A stretch of DNA of 64,000 nt. Origin: Nocardioides marmoribigeumensis. GTDB lineage: Bacteria; Actinomycetota; Actinomycetes; Propionibacteriales; Nocardioidaceae. This document shows, piece after piece, positions 16,835-25,698 of this stretch. Below the pieces are notes generated by a model, which was given only the letters and a program-made list of their open reading frames with translations, did not search any database and was not told the origin of the DNA. Location: contig NZ_JAVDYG010000001.1 of NCBI RefSeq assembly GCF_031458325.1, positions 744,001 to 808,000 of the forward strand, written 5' to 3'. The position numbers and the translations under genes were made by a program. Position 1 is the first letter of the stretch; every line of letters starts with the position of its first letter.

Positions 16835-18952
16835 TCAGGCGTCGATCAGGTCGGCGTCGATCTCGTAGGCACCCTGGACCAGGAACTCCCGCCGCGGCGC
16901 GACCTCGGAGCCCATCAGCAGCTCGAAGACCTCGGCCGCGACCGCCGCGTCGTCGGCGGTGATCCGCCGCAACGTGCGGTGACGCGGGTCCATGGTGGTC
17001 TCGGCCAGCTGGTCGGCGTCCATCTCGCCGAGGCCCTTGTAGCGCTGCACCGGGTCCTTCCAGCGCAGGCCCTTCTTGGTCAGCTCGGCCAGCTTGCGCT
17101 GCAGGTCGACGTCGGAATAGGTGTAGACGTACTTCTCCATCCCCTTCTTGGGGTTGGTCAGCTCGATGCGGTGCAGCGGCGGCACGGCGGTGAAGACCCG
17201 GCCCGCCGAGATCAGCTCGGGCATGTACTTGAAGAACAGCGTCGCCAGCAGGCACCGGATGTGGGCGCCGTCGGAGTCGGCGTCGGCCATGAAGATGACC
17301 CGGCCGTAGCGCGCGGCCTCGAGGTCGAAGTTGCGCCCCGACCCCGCCCCGACCACCTGGATGATCGAGGCGCACTCGGTGTTCTTGAGCATGTCGCCCA
17401 TCGAGGCCTTCTGGACGTTGAGGATCTTGCCGCGGATCGGCAGGAGCGCCTGGTACTCCGAGTCGCGCGCGAGCTTGGCGGTGCCGAGCGCGGAGTCGCC
17501 CTCGACGATGAACAGCTCGGTGCGCTCGTTGTCGCCGGAGCGGCAGTCGGCCAGCTTGGCCGGCAGCGCCGAGGACTCCAGGGCGTTCTTGCGGCGCTGG
17601 TTGTCGCGCTGGGTGCGCGCGGCGATGCGGGTGCGCGAGGCGTTGGCGACCTTGTCCAGCAGCGGCTTGACCTGGACCTTGTCGGCGCGCTTGCTCGAGG
17701 TCAGGAACGCCTTGAGCTCGGCGGCGACCACCTTGCGCACGATCGAGCGCGCGGCCGGGGTGCCGAGCACCTCCTTGGTCTGGCCCTCGAACTGCGGCTC
17801 GGCCAGCCGGACCGTGACGACCGCGGTCAGCCCCTCCATCACGTCGTCCTTGACCACGTCGGGCTCGGCGACCTTGAGCGTCTTGGACTCGCGCAGCGCC
17901 TCGTTGAGCGTCTTGGTGAGCGCGGCCTCGAAGCCACCGACGTGGGTGCCGCCCTTGGGCGTGGCGATCACGTTGACGTAGGAGCGGACCTCGGCGTCAT
18001 AGCCGTTGGTCCAGCGCAGCGCCACGTCGACGCCCAGCTCGCGCTCGACGTCCTGGGGCGTCATGTGGCCCTGGTCGTCGAGCAGCGGCACGGTCTCGAC
18101 GAACCGGTCGCTGCCGGTCAGCCGCAGCACCTCGGTGACCGGCTCGCCGGCGGAGAGGAACTCGCAGTACTCCGTGATGCCGCCGTCGTGCTTGAACGCC
18201 TCCTCGACCGGCTCGGCGCCGCGCAGGTCGCGCAGCACGATCTCGAGGCCGGGGACGATGAACGTGGTCTGGCGGGCCCGGGTGACCAGGTCCTCCATCA
18301 CGAAGGTCGCGTCCCGGGTGAAGATCTGCGTGTCGGGCCAGAACCGCACCCGCGTGCCGGTGACCGTCTTGGCCACGCGCCTGCCCTTGACCAGCCCGGA
18401 GGCCGGGGTGAAGGCCGCCTTGGGGCCCTCGCCGTCGAACGTGCCCGGGACGCCGCGGTGGAAGCTGATGTGCTGGGTGGCCGGCGAGCGGTCCACCTCG
18501 GCGTCGAGCCGCACCGACAGGGCGTTGACCACCGAGGCGCCCACGCCGTGCAGGCCGCCGGTGGCGACGTAGGACCCGCCGCCGAACTTGCCGCCGGCGT
18601 GGAGCTTGGTGAAGACCACCTCGAGGCCGGACAGGCCCGTCTTGGGCTCCTTGTCGACCGGGATGCCACGGCCGTTGTCGGTGACCTCGGCGGAGCCGTC
18701 GGGGTGCAGCGTCACCACGATGCGGTCGCAGAAGCCACCCAGGGCCTCGTCGACGGCGTTGTCGATGATCTCCCACAGGCAGTGCATGAGCCCGCGCGTG
18801 TCGGTGGACCCGATGTACATGCCGGGCCGCTTGCGCACGGCCTCCAGTCCCTCGAGGACCAGCAGGTGGTGGGCGTTGTAGGTGTTGTCGATGACCGCCT
18901 CCGGAGTTTTGCCCAATCTATCGAGCGAGCCCGGGCGTGAACGGAACGCCAC
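16835..18952 (-). CDS. parE: DNA topoisomerase IV subunit B
   Basis: About 705 residues, depending on the start. The GHKL ATPase is intact (EIIDNAVDEALGG, DNGRGIPV, GGLHGVGASVVNALS). The transducer domain and TOPRIM follow (LFIVEGDSALGTAK, PIRGKILNV, MADADSDGAHIR). It pairs with ParC (5579-8035). The start is uncertain. Homology begins near NAHHLLVLEGLEAVRKRPGM, but there is no ATG before the first in-frame Met at PGMYIGS. Candidates are GTG 18952 with GAGG 10 nt upstream, TTG 18916, or a non-standard codon directly after a good GGAGG at 18897-18901 (see findings). The plus-strand neighbour diverges at 19238. Confidence 0.9.
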   Translation of the reverse strand: MAFRSRPGSLDRLGKTPEAVIDNTYNAHHLLVLEGLEAVRKRPGMYIGSTDTRGLMHCLWEIIDNAVDEALGGFCDRIVVTLHPDGSAEVTDNGRGIPVDKEPKTGLSGLEVVFTKLHAGGKFGGGSYVATGGLHGVGASVVNALSVRLDAEVDRSPATQHISFHRGVPGTFDGEGPKAAFTPASGLVKGRRVAKTVTGTRVRFWPDTQIFTRDATFVMEDLVTRARQTTFIVPGLEIVLRDLRGAEPVEEAFKHDGGITEYCEFLSAGEPVTEVLRLTGSDRFVETVPLLDDQGHMTPQDVERELGVDVALRWTNGYDAEVRSYVNVIATPKGGTHVGGFEAALTKTLNEALRESKTLKVAEPDVVKDDVMEGLTAVVTVRLAEPQFEGQTKEVLGTPAARSIVRKVVAAELKAFLTSSKRADKVQVKPLLDKVANASRTRIAARTQRDNQRRKNALESSALPAKLADCRSGDNERTELFIVEGDSALGTAKLARDSEYQALLPIRGKILNVQKASMGDMLKNTECASIIQVVGAGSGRNFDLEAARYGRVIFMADADSDGAHIRCLLATLFFKYMPELISAGRVFTAVPPLHRIELTNPKKGMEKYVYTYSDVDLQRKLAELTKKGLRWKDPVQRYKGLGEMDADQLAETTMDPRHRTLRRITADDAAVAAEVFELLMGSEVAPRREFLVQGAYEIDADLIDA

Positions 18953-19131
18953 GGGGGTACAACCTCGGCACAGGAAGTGAAATTCCACAGGCCGAACGGA
19001 TTTCCGTCGTCAGCTGGGGTGGGACCTGCACACTGGGTCCCAGCACGGGACGGCAGTCCGCGTGGCTGGGAGACGCGAACCAGGGGTGGGACGGATCACA
19101 GGTCCGGTCCACCCGTCGGCCCGGGAGACCG

Positions 19132-19157
19132 GGAAGTTTGTGGGCCGTGTGATCGTT
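19132..19157 (+). promoter_or_regulatory. Candidate ECF (SigR/SigE-type) promoter of the DUF7455 gene
   Basis: GGAAG (19132-19136), an 18-nt spacer and GTT (19155-19157) match the SigR consensus GGAAT-N18-GTT with one mismatch. It is about 80 nt before the ATG at 19238. The remainder of 18953-19237 holds the divergent parE upstream region and no gene. Confidence 0.4.
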
Positions 19158-19237
19158 GCCGAGGAGTAGCCACGTCGCAGTCGGGACCGACACCCCGCTC
19201 GACGCCGGCTCGACGACAGGAAGGAATGGCCCACATC

Positions 19238-19465
19238 ATGACCACCGCCGTTGCACCCACTCCCCTGACCGCGTCCGACCGCTGCGACCGTTGCGGCGCC
19301 CAGGCCTACGTACGTGTCCACCTCAACAGCGGTGGTGAGCTGCTCTTCTGCGCCCACCACAGCCGCGAGCACGGCGACAAGATCAAGGCCATCGCGGTCA
19401 ACGTCCACGACGAGACCGGCAAGCTCATCGACTCCCCGGCCGTGGCCGCGGAGGACGCGCGCTGA
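19238..19465 (+). CDS. DUF7455 small zinc-ribbon-like protein
   Basis: A 75-residue protein of the actinobacterial DUF7455 family, with Cys pairs CDRCGAQ and CAHH arranged like a small zinc ribbon. Function is unknown. The family is typically encoded near parE and sigA, as here. The ATG at 19238 gives an N terminus (MTTAVAPTPLTASDRCDRCG) like that of relatives. An in-frame ATG at 19226 directly abuts AAGGA and is too close to it. An ECF-type promoter candidate lies upstream, which would suggest a stress link. A strong hairpin terminator follows. Confidence 0.8.
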   Translation: MTTAVAPTPLTASDRCDRCGAQAYVRVHLNSGGELLFCAHHSREHGDKIKAIAVNVHDETGKLIDSPAVAAEDAR

Positions 19466-19491
19466 GCCGCTGACCGCACGACCAGAGACAC

Positions 19492-19525
19492 CCGAGGGGC
19501 CCCGGCACAGGCCGGGGCCCCTCGG
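19492..19525 (+). terminator. Hairpin terminator after DUF7455
   Basis: CCGAGGGGCCCCGGC and GCCGGGGCCCCTCGG form a perfect 15-bp stem with the loop ACAG. No T-tract follows, as is common in high-GC actinobacteria. Confidence 0.75.
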
Positions 19526-19558
19526 CCGTCCTCCCCGGACCCGTGACAGGCTCGGGGC

Positions 19559-20053
19559 GTGGACCTCTCCGACCCCCGCACCACGGCCGACCTCGTCGCC
19601 GGCCTCGTCGTGCTCCTCGGCCTGGTCGGCATGGTCGTCCCCGTGCTGCCCGGCACGCTGCTGGTCGCGGTCGCGATCGCCGGCTGGGCGGCGTACGTCG
19701 GGGAGCCGCGCGGCTGGGCGCTGGCTGGTGCCGCGCTGGTGGTCCTCGCCGCCGGGGCGGGGCTGAAGTACCTCCTCGCCGGTCGCCACCTGCGGGGCCA
19801 CGGCGTGCCGTCCTCGACGCTGGTCGTCGGCGGGCTCCTGGGCATCGTCGGCTTCTTCGTGGTCCCCGTCATCGGGCTGCCGCTGGGCTTCGTGGTCGGG
19901 GTCTACCTCTCCGAGCTCAACCGGGTCGGGTCCCAGCAGGCGTGGCCGGCCACCGTCGCCGCCCTCAAGGCGGTCGGCATCGCCCTCCTCGTCGAGCTCG
20001 CCGCGGGCTTCGCCGCCGCCGCGCTGTGGCTGACCGGGGCCCTCATCACCTGA
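19559..20053 (+). CDS. DUF456 family membrane protein
   Basis: A 164-residue, very hydrophobic protein with about five to six helices and the DUF456 pattern (GLVVLLGLVGMVVPVLPG near the N terminus, then FFVVPVIGLPLGFVVGVYLSE). Function is unknown. The GTG start is supported by CAGGCT with a 6-nt spacer, suggesting leaderless transcription right after the terminator of the preceding gene. The stop is 1 nt from the start of the DMT transporter, so the two are likely one operon. Confidence 0.8.
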   Translation: MDLSDPRTTADLVAGLVVLLGLVGMVVPVLPGTLLVAVAIAGWAAYVGEPRGWALAGAALVVLAAGAGLKYLLAGRHLRGHGVPSSTLVVGGLLGIVGFFVVPVIGLPLGFVVGVYLSELNRVGSQQAWPATVAALKAVGIALLVELAAGFAAAALWLTGALIT

Positions 20054-20054
20054 C

Positions 20055-20912
20055 ATGACCACCGTCCTCCTCGCGCTCGCCTCGGCCGCGGCGTACGGCG
20101 CCTCCGACTTCGTCGGCGGCGTGGTGTCCCGTCGTACGCCGGCGTGGGGCGTCGCCTTCGCCGTCCAGCTCACCAGCGCCCTGGCCGTGCTGGGGGTCGC
20201 GCTCGCCCGGCCCCACGGGCTGACCACCCCCGACCTGCTCTGGGGGCTGATGGGCGGCGTGGGATCGGGCGTGGGCATCGCCTTCCTGTTCCGCGGCTTC
20301 GCCGCCGGCCGGATGAGCGTCGTGGCGCCGCTGTCCGCGGTCGGTGCCGCGGTGGTCCCCGTCGCGGTGGGGCTGCTGACCGGCGAGCGGCCCGGTCCCC
20401 TGGTGCTGGCCGGCCTCGCCGTCGCCGTCCCGGGCATCTGGCTGGTCTCCGTCGGCGAGCGCGCGCCCGGGGAGGTCGGCGCGGACGCGCCCCGCTCGGC
20501 CTCCGACAGCGGCATCCTCGACGGGGTGCTGGCCGGGCTCGGCTTCTCCGCCACGTTCATCGGTCTCGGCCGGCTCGGCGACGACCCCGGCCTGTGGCCC
20601 CTGGTCGCCTCCCAGACGATGAGCGCGGTCACGGTCGTGGTGCTCGCCACCGCGCTCGGCAGCCGCCTGTTCCCGCTCGACCGCGCCGCCTGGCGGGCCT
20701 GGCCCGGCGGGCCGCTCGGCTCGCTGGCCCTCGTGCTCTACCAGGCCTCGACCGCGGCCGGGCTGCTCACGGTCGCGGTGGTGGTCACCTCGCTCTACCC
20801 CGCGATGACGATCCTGCTGGCCGTCCTCCTCCTCAAGGAGCACATCTCCCGCCCGCAGACCCTCGGACTCATCCTTTGTGGGGTGTGCGTGGCCCTCGTC
20901 GCCGCGGGATGA
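20055..20912 (+). CDS. DMT-superfamily transporter (EamA domain)
   Basis: A 285-residue integral membrane protein with ten predicted helices in two EamA-like halves (ASDFVGGVVSRR near the start, LYPAMTILLAVLLLKEHISRPQTLGLILCG at the end). EamA proteins move metabolites or drugs across the inner membrane; the substrate cannot be read from sequence. It starts 1 nt after the DUF456 stop. No separate promoter or clear Shine-Dalgarno is seen, so reinitiation is likely. Confidence 0.8.
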   Translation: MTTVLLALASAAAYGASDFVGGVVSRRTPAWGVAFAVQLTSALAVLGVALARPHGLTTPDLLWGLMGGVGSGVGIAFLFRGFAAGRMSVVAPLSAVGAAVVPVAVGLLTGERPGPLVLAGLAVAVPGIWLVSVGERAPGEVGADAPRSASDSGILDGVLAGLGFSATFIGLGRLGDDPGLWPLVASQTMSAVTVVVLATALGSRLFPLDRAAWRAWPGGPLGSLALVLYQASTAAGLLTVAVVVTSLYPAMTILLAVLLLKEHISRPQTLGLILCGVCVALVAAG

Positions 20913-20994
20913 CCCCGCCAACCGGTGTCGACCCTGTCCCCAGCGCTCTCGCCGCGGCTACGATGACCATCGGGAGATTCACAGGCGCTCAGGG

Positions 20995-22380
20995 GTGAGC
21001 GGCCGGTCAGGGGTACTCGTGGGAGGGACGTCGACGCTCGGCGCACGCCTGAGCACGCGCCTGCGCGACGCCCTGCCCACCGGCTCGGCCCTCCCGGAGG
21101 AGACCTGGCAGGCCCGCCACCGCGCGATCACGCTGCTGCTGTGGGCCCACGTCGTGGCCCTGCCGTTCGTCGGGCTGTGGCAGGACCGCGGGCTCGTCCA
21201 CTCGCTCACCGAGACCGCCCCCGTGGTCGGCCTCGGCCTGGCCGCCACCGTCTCCGGCGCCCCCCGGGTGGTGCGGGCCAGCCTGACCACGCTCGGGCTG
21301 GTGCTCTGCTCGGCCCTGCTCGTGCACCTGTTCCACGGCCTGATCGAGCTGCACTTCCACTTCTTCGTGGTGATCGCGGTCATCTCGCTCTACCAGATGT
21401 GGACGCCCTACCTGCTCGGTGTCGGCTTCGTGCTGGCCCACCACGCGACGATGGGCCTGGTGGCCCCGCTACAGGTGTTCAACCACCCGCTCGCCATGGA
21501 GCACCCCATCCTCTTCGCGCTCGTCCACGGCGGCTTCCTGCTCGCCGAGAGCATCGCCTGCCTGGCCTACTGGCGCGCCAACGAGCGCACCTTGGAGGAC
21601 GAGCGCGCGGCCCGCGAGAGCGCCGAGGAGTCCAACCTCGCGCTGAGCACCGCCCACGCCGAGATCTCCGACCTGGTCGGCATGCTCTCGCACGACCTGC
21701 GCAGCCCGCTCACCTCGATCAACGGCTTCACCCAGATCCTGCGCGAGGCCCACGACCTGCCGGCCGAGCGCTCGGACGACCTGCTGCGCCGCATCGCCGA
21801 GGCCAGCCGCAACCTCGAGCTGATGCTCGACGACGCCCTCAGCGCGACCGCCCTGGAGGCCAACGGCCTGCTCCCCGAGCCCCAGCCGGTGCGGCTGGAC
21901 CAGGCGGTCGGCGACGTCCTGGAGCTCATGCCCGTCCCCCTGCCCGGCGCCGACCTGTCCCGCCTCGAGCCCGTCCTCGCGCTGGTCGACCCGGGCCACC
22001 TGGCCCAGATCCTCACCAACCTGGTGACCAACGCGCAGAAGTACGGCGCGGCGCCGTACGTCTTCGCGACCTGGGTCCGCGGCCAGGAGACCGGGCTCAC
22101 CGTGACCGACCACGGCAGCGGCGTCCCCCCGGACTTCGAGGCCCGCCTGTTCGAGCGGTTCGCCCGAGCCGACCGGCACCGGTCCGGGGGGATCAAGGGC
22201 ACCGGTCTCGGGCTCTACATCGCCCACCGGCTGGCCCAGGCCAACGACGGTGGCCTGAGCCACCGGCGCAGCGAGAGCGGCGGGGCGGAGTTCCGCCTCA
22301 CGCTGCCCCGCGTCGCCCTGCCGGCCTCGCGCACCCAGCCCGGTGACCTGCGCCAGCCGCTCGCGGAGCAGCCCGGCTGA
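20995..22380 (+). CDS. Orphan sensor histidine kinase with multi-TM N terminus
   Basis: About 461 residues. Six hydrophobic segments (about 45-195, including HFHFFVVIAVISLYQMWTPYLLG) are followed by a short coiled coil. A HisKA domain carries phospho-acceptor His233 (SHDLRSPLTSINGF). The HATPase has an N box (LTNLVTNAQKYG), G1 (DHGSGVP) and G2 (GTGLGLYIAHR). No periplasmic sensor domain or neighbouring response regulator is seen, so the partner is unknown. The GTG at 20995 is preceded by an AGGGG-like stretch; the in-frame GTG at 21019 is possible. TACGAT at 20959-20964 could be a -10 element. The stop abuts the stop of the convergent gene. Confidence 0.78.
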   Translation: MSGRSGVLVGGTSTLGARLSTRLRDALPTGSALPEETWQARHRAITLLLWAHVVALPFVGLWQDRGLVHSLTETAPVVGLGLAATVSGAPRVVRASLTTLGLVLCSALLVHLFHGLIELHFHFFVVIAVISLYQMWTPYLLGVGFVLAHHATMGLVAPLQVFNHPLAMEHPILFALVHGGFLLAESIACLAYWRANERTLEDERAARESAEESNLALSTAHAEISDLVGMLSHDLRSPLTSINGFTQILREAHDLPAERSDDLLRRIAEASRNLELMLDDALSATALEANGLLPEPQPVRLDQAVGDVLELMPVPLPGADLSRLEPVLALVDPGHLAQILTNLVTNAQKYGAAPYVFATWVRGQETGLTVTDHGSGVPPDFEARLFERFARADRHRSGGIKGTGLGLYIAHRLAQANDGGLSHRRSESGGAEFRLTLPRVALPASRTQPGDLRQPLAEQPG

Positions 22381-22923
22381 TCACTGGAAGACGTAGCTGC
22401 AGCTCCCGCCGTTCCAGGCGAACCCGTAGGCGCTGATCAGCCGGTAGCTCGTGGTCCGGTCCGCGATCCAGCCGATGCGGCTGGTCGAGTTCCACCACTC
22501 CACCCGCGTCTCGACGCGGTAGTTGCCGCGTCCGGCGAGGGTGAACAACGTGCCGCCGCTCCACGTCGCGGGCGAGTTGTCCCAGGCGCGCTTCCAGCCG
22601 CTGTAGCCCGAGCTGGTCACCGTCGCGCCGGTCGAGGCGTTGACCACGAACACCCGGAAGCGGACCCAGGCGGCGTCGTTGCCTCCGCCGGCGTGCAAGT
22701 TCTTGGCCAACGCCCGCGGGGAGGCCGCGGTCAGGTCGACCACCTGCGTGTTGCCGTAGAGGCGGCTGCGGCACGTGGCCTGCCCGACGTCGTAGTAGCC
22801 CCACGTCCCGTTGCCGGCGAAGATCTGGGCGGACGCGGGGGCCATGGCCCCGACGAGGACGGCCACCAGGGCGGTGGCAGCGGTGAGGAGGGCGGTGCTG
22901 GTGCGGCGGATCGTGGTGCTCAT
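22381..22923 (-). CDS. Secreted protein of unknown function
   Basis: A 180-residue protein with a classical signal peptide (RRTSTALLTAATALVAVLVGAMAPASA-Q, cleavage after ASA). The mature part is rich in Trp, Tyr and Gly with two Cys (TCRSR and SCSYVF), suggesting a small disulfide-closed beta fold. No enzyme motif is recognised. The ATG is chosen because AGGAG lies 6 nt upstream. It is located between the histidine kinase and sigA with no obvious operon partner. Confidence 0.65.
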   Translation of the reverse strand: MSTTIRRTSTALLTAATALVAVLVGAMAPASAQIFAGNGTWGYYDVGQATCRSRLYGNTQVVDLTAASPRALAKNLHAGGGNDAAWVRFRVFVVNASTGATVTSSGYSGWKRAWDNSPATWSGGTLFTLAGRGNYRVETRVEWWNSTSRIGWIADRTTSYRLISAYGFAWNGGSCSYVFQ

Positions 22924-22996
22924 GGTCGGCTCCTGGGGTGTGGTCCTGGTCTGTGACCACACCCTGCGCCGCAGCGCTTAGGAACCGCTTAGTGCC

Positions 22997-24505
22997 TCAG
23001 TCGAGGTAGTCGCGCAGGACCTGCGAACGGCTCGGGTGACGGAGCTTGGACATCGTCTTGGACTCGATCTGGCGGATCCGCTCGCGGGTCACGCCGTAGA
23101 CCTTGCCGATCTCGTCGAGGGTCTTGGGCTGCCCGTCGGTGAGGCCGAAGCGCATCGAGACCACGCCGGCCTCGCGCTCGGACAGGGTGTCGAGCACCGC
23201 GTGCAGCTGCTCCTGGAGCAGCGTGAACGACACCGCGTCGGCCGGGACGATCGCCTCGGAGTCCTCGATCAGGTCACCGAACTCGGAGTCGCCGTCCTCG
23301 CCGAGCGGGGTGTGCAGCGAGATCGGCTCACGGCCGTACTTCTGGACCTCGACGACCTTCTCCGGAGTCATGTCGAGCTCCTTGGCGAGCTCCTCCGGGG
23401 TGGGCTCGCGGCCGAGGTCCTGCAGCATCTGACGCTGGACGCGGGCGAGCTTGTTGATCACCTCGACCATGTGGACCGGGATGCGGATCGTGCGGGCCTG
23501 GTCGGCCATCGCGCGCGTGATCGCCTGCCGGATCCACCAGGTGGCGTAGGTCGAGAACTTGTAGCCCTTGGTGTAGTCGAACTTCTCGACCGCACGGATG
23601 AGGCCGAGGTTGCCCTCCTGGATCAGGTCGAGGAAGAGCATGCCGCGGCCGGTGTAGCGCTTGGCCAGCGAGACCACGAGGCGCAGGTTGGCCTCGAGCA
23701 GGTGGTTCTTGGCCCGGCGGCCGTCCTCGGCGATCCACTCGAGCTCCTCGAGGACCTTGGCCGAGATCTTGCCGCCCTTGGCGAGCTTCTCCTCGGCGAA
23801 CAGGCCCGCCTCGATGCGCTTGGCGAGCTCGACCTCCTCGACCGCGTTGAGGAGGGAGACCTTGCCGATCTGCTTGAGGTAGTCCTTGACCGGGTCGGCG
23901 GTCGCACCGGCGACCATGACCTGCTGCTCGGGCTCGTCGGTGTCATCGGTGTTGTCGATGACGAAGCCCTTGTTCTCGTCCTCCTTGAGCGTCGGGTCCG
24001 TCGCGACGTCCTTCTCGAACTCCTCGTCCGGGATGTCGGGCAGGACCTTCTTGCCGTCGGGGCCGATGACGGTCGGCTCGACCGCGGGCGTCGCGCCGGC
24101 GGCCTTCTTGGCCGGCGCCTTCTTGGCGGTCTTCTTGGCCGGGGCCGTGTCGGCCTCGGCCTCCTCGGCGTCAGCCTTCTTGGCGGGGGCCTTCTTGGCG
24201 GGCGCCTTCTTGGCCGCGGCCTTCTTGGTGGTGGAGGCCGTCACCTTGTTGGCGGTCGAGGTCGCCGCCGCGACGCGCTTGCGCGGTGCGGTGTCGGAGG
24301 CCCCGACCGAGACCGAGATCCCCTCGGCGCTCAGCAGCGTGATGAGGGCCCGGAGGTCCTGGGGCTGGAGCCCGGCGGACTCGGAGGTCTGCCGGACCGC
24401 CTCGGCCGACACCTCCCCGACGGCCTTGCCGAGGCTCACCAGAGCAACGATGTCGGGGTGGGCCAGGGCCTCTGCAGAGTCCTTGCGCGGCATACGCGAC
24501 GACAC
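22997..24505 (-). CDS. sigA: Principal RNA polymerase sigma factor (SigA/HrdB)
   Basis: A 502-residue primary sigma-70 factor. Residues about 80-150 are a Lys/Ala/Pro-rich spacer (repeated PAKK units) typical of actinobacterial HrdB. Region 1.2 precedes [12 protein letters not shown]. Region 2 contains [22 protein letters not shown] and the promoter-melting aromatics. Region 3 and region 4.2 follow ([22 protein letters not shown]). It directs housekeeping transcription. The GTG at 24505 has AGAGG 6 nt upstream; ATG 24493 is an alternative. The promoter candidate lies at 24574-24601. Confidence 0.95.
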   Translation of the reverse strand: MSSRMPRKDSAEALAHPDIVALVSLGKAVGEVSAEAVRQTSESAGLQPQDLRALITLLSAEGISVSVGASDTAPRKRVAAATSTANKVTASTTKKAAAKKAPAKKAPAKKADAEEAEADTAPAKKTAKKAPAKKAAGATPAVEPTVIGPDGKKVLPDIPDEEFEKDVATDPTLKEDENKGFVIDNTDDTDEPEQQVMVAGATADPVKDYLKQIGKVSLLNAVEEVELAKRIEAGLFAEEKLAKGGKISAKVLEELEWIAEDGRRAKNHLLEANLRLVVSLAKRYTGRGMLFLDLIQEGNLGLIRAVEKFDYTKGYKFSTYATWWIRQAITRAMADQARTIRIPVHMVEVINKLARVQRQMLQDLGREPTPEELAKELDMTPEKVVEVQKYGREPISLHTPLGEDGDSEFGDLIEDSEAIVPADAVSFTLLQEQLHAVLDTLSEREAGVVSMRFGLTDGQPKTLDEIGKVYGVTRERIRQIESKTMSKLRHPSRSQVLRDYLD

Positions 24506-24573
24506 GAACTACCTCTCGTCCAGGTGTGCTGTGAGCGCGGCAGAGCCAGGTGGTGTCAAGCGCCGCAACGTCC

Positions 24574-24601
24574 ATTGTGACACGCTCTCAGCCCTTTCCA
24601 A
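24574..24601 (-). promoter_or_regulatory. Candidate sigA promoter
   Basis: On the minus strand TTGGAA (24601-24596), a 16-nt spacer and CACAAT (24579-24574) resemble -35 and -10 elements. They would give a leader of about 60 nt. A second TTGACA-like box at 24559-24554 lacks a convincing -10. Confidence 0.4.
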
Positions 24602-24609
24602 GGATCGGG

Positions 24610-25185
24610 TCAGGCCTCGGCCGCCTTGGCTGCGGCCTTCATCTCCTGCTTGTGGGCACGCACCCGGCCCAGGGACTCGGCGTCCACCACGTCGGCCACG
24701 GACTTGAAGGCGCCGGCCTCGGCGTAGCCGCCCGCGGCGGCCTCCCAGCCCTCGGGGCGTACGCCGAGCTGCTTGGCCAGCAGGGCGGTGAAGATCTGCG
24801 CCTTCTGCTTGCCGAACCCGGGCAGCGCGGTCAGCCGCCTCATCAGCTCGTTGCCCGAGGCCGCGTCCTCCCACAGGCGGGCCGTGTCGCCGTCGTACTC
24901 CGCGACGACCAGGCGGGCCAGCGTCTGGACCCGCTCGGCCATCGACCCCGGGAACCGGTGGATCGCCGGCGGGGTGGAGCAGAGCGCCTTGAACTCCTCG
25001 GGGTCCGCCGCCGCCACCGTGGCGGGGTCGATCGACCCGAACCGCTCGAGGATCTTGGCCGGGCCGGCGAAGGCCCGCTCCATGGGGAACTGCTGGTCGA
25101 GCATCATCCCGACGAGCAGCGCGAAGGGGCTCTCGGACAGGACGCGGTCGGCGTCGGGGTCCTGGGCGATGCGCAGCTGGGCCAT
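24610..25185 (-). CDS. HhH-GPD-type base excision DNA repair protein
   Basis: A 191-residue helix-hairpin-helix glycosylase-like protein. The core FALLVGMMLDQQFPMERAF and the hairpin LTALPGFGKQKAQIFTALLAKQLG match the short actinobacterial HhH-GPD branch. No 4Fe-4S cluster motif is seen. A role in removing damaged bases is inferred. The ATG at 25185 has CAGGAT exactly 6 nt upstream and no Shine-Dalgarno, so the mRNA is probably leaderless. Confidence 0.78.
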   Translation of the reverse strand: MAQLRIAQDPDADRVLSESPFALLVGMMLDQQFPMERAFAGPAKILERFGSIDPATVAAADPEEFKALCSTPPAIHRFPGSMAERVQTLARLVVAEYDGDTARLWEDAASGNELMRRLTALPGFGKQKAQIFTALLAKQLGVRPEGWEAAAGGYAEAGAFKSVADVVDAESLGRVRAHKQEMKAAAKAAEA

Positions 25186-25232
25186 GGGCACATCCTGCCG
25201 GGTGCCGCGTGGGCGGCGACAGCTCCGGGGCC

Positions 25233-25559
25233 TCAGGCCACCGGCGGGAAGACCACGAGCAGCAGCGCGACCGACTCCATGGCCACCGCGGCACCGAGGG
25301 CGAGGAGCGCGAGCTGGCCGGCGGTCGGGGGCACGTAGCGGCGCCACAGGCCCCAGCCGATCGCGGCGGCGGCGGTGACGTGGACCACCAGCGGCAGGAC
25401 GACCTGGACCGCCATCGAGGTCGGCTCGACCGACGAGCGCGGGAGGATCCACCACACCGACCACAGCGCCACGAGGGCGACGGCCCCCCACGCGCACCAC
25501 GAGCCGAGCGTGGTCCCGGCCGGGTGGCCGACGGCGCGGTGCTCGCGGTGGAGAGTCAT
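25233..25559 (-). CDS. Small membrane protein, three TM helices
   Basis: A 108-residue hydrophobic protein with helices near residues 22-40, 50-70 and 80-105 and few charged residues. No family is recognised. The ATG at 25559 is supported by TACTTT exactly 6 nt upstream, a good leaderless -10 element. It stands alone between the HhH-GPD gene and osmC. Confidence 0.6.
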   Translation of the reverse strand: MTLHREHRAVGHPAGTTLGSWCAWGAVALVALWSVWWILPRSSVEPTSMAVQVVLPLVVHVTAAAAIGWGLWRRYVPPTAGQLALLALGAAVAMESVALLLVVFPPVA

Positions 25560-25698
25560 GTCCTCAAAGTAAAGGGCGACGGTGCGGGCGGACCTCAGCC
25601 GTTCGGGTCACGTCGTCCACCGGGCGTCGGCAAGAGTGCGACCGAGTCGCGGGTGTGGGTCGTCCGACCCCCGGCGCGTGGACCCCGTCAGCCCCGGG

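Noticed and set aside
16979-18940. A 653-codon plus-strand open frame
   Set aside because: Antisense shadow of parE.
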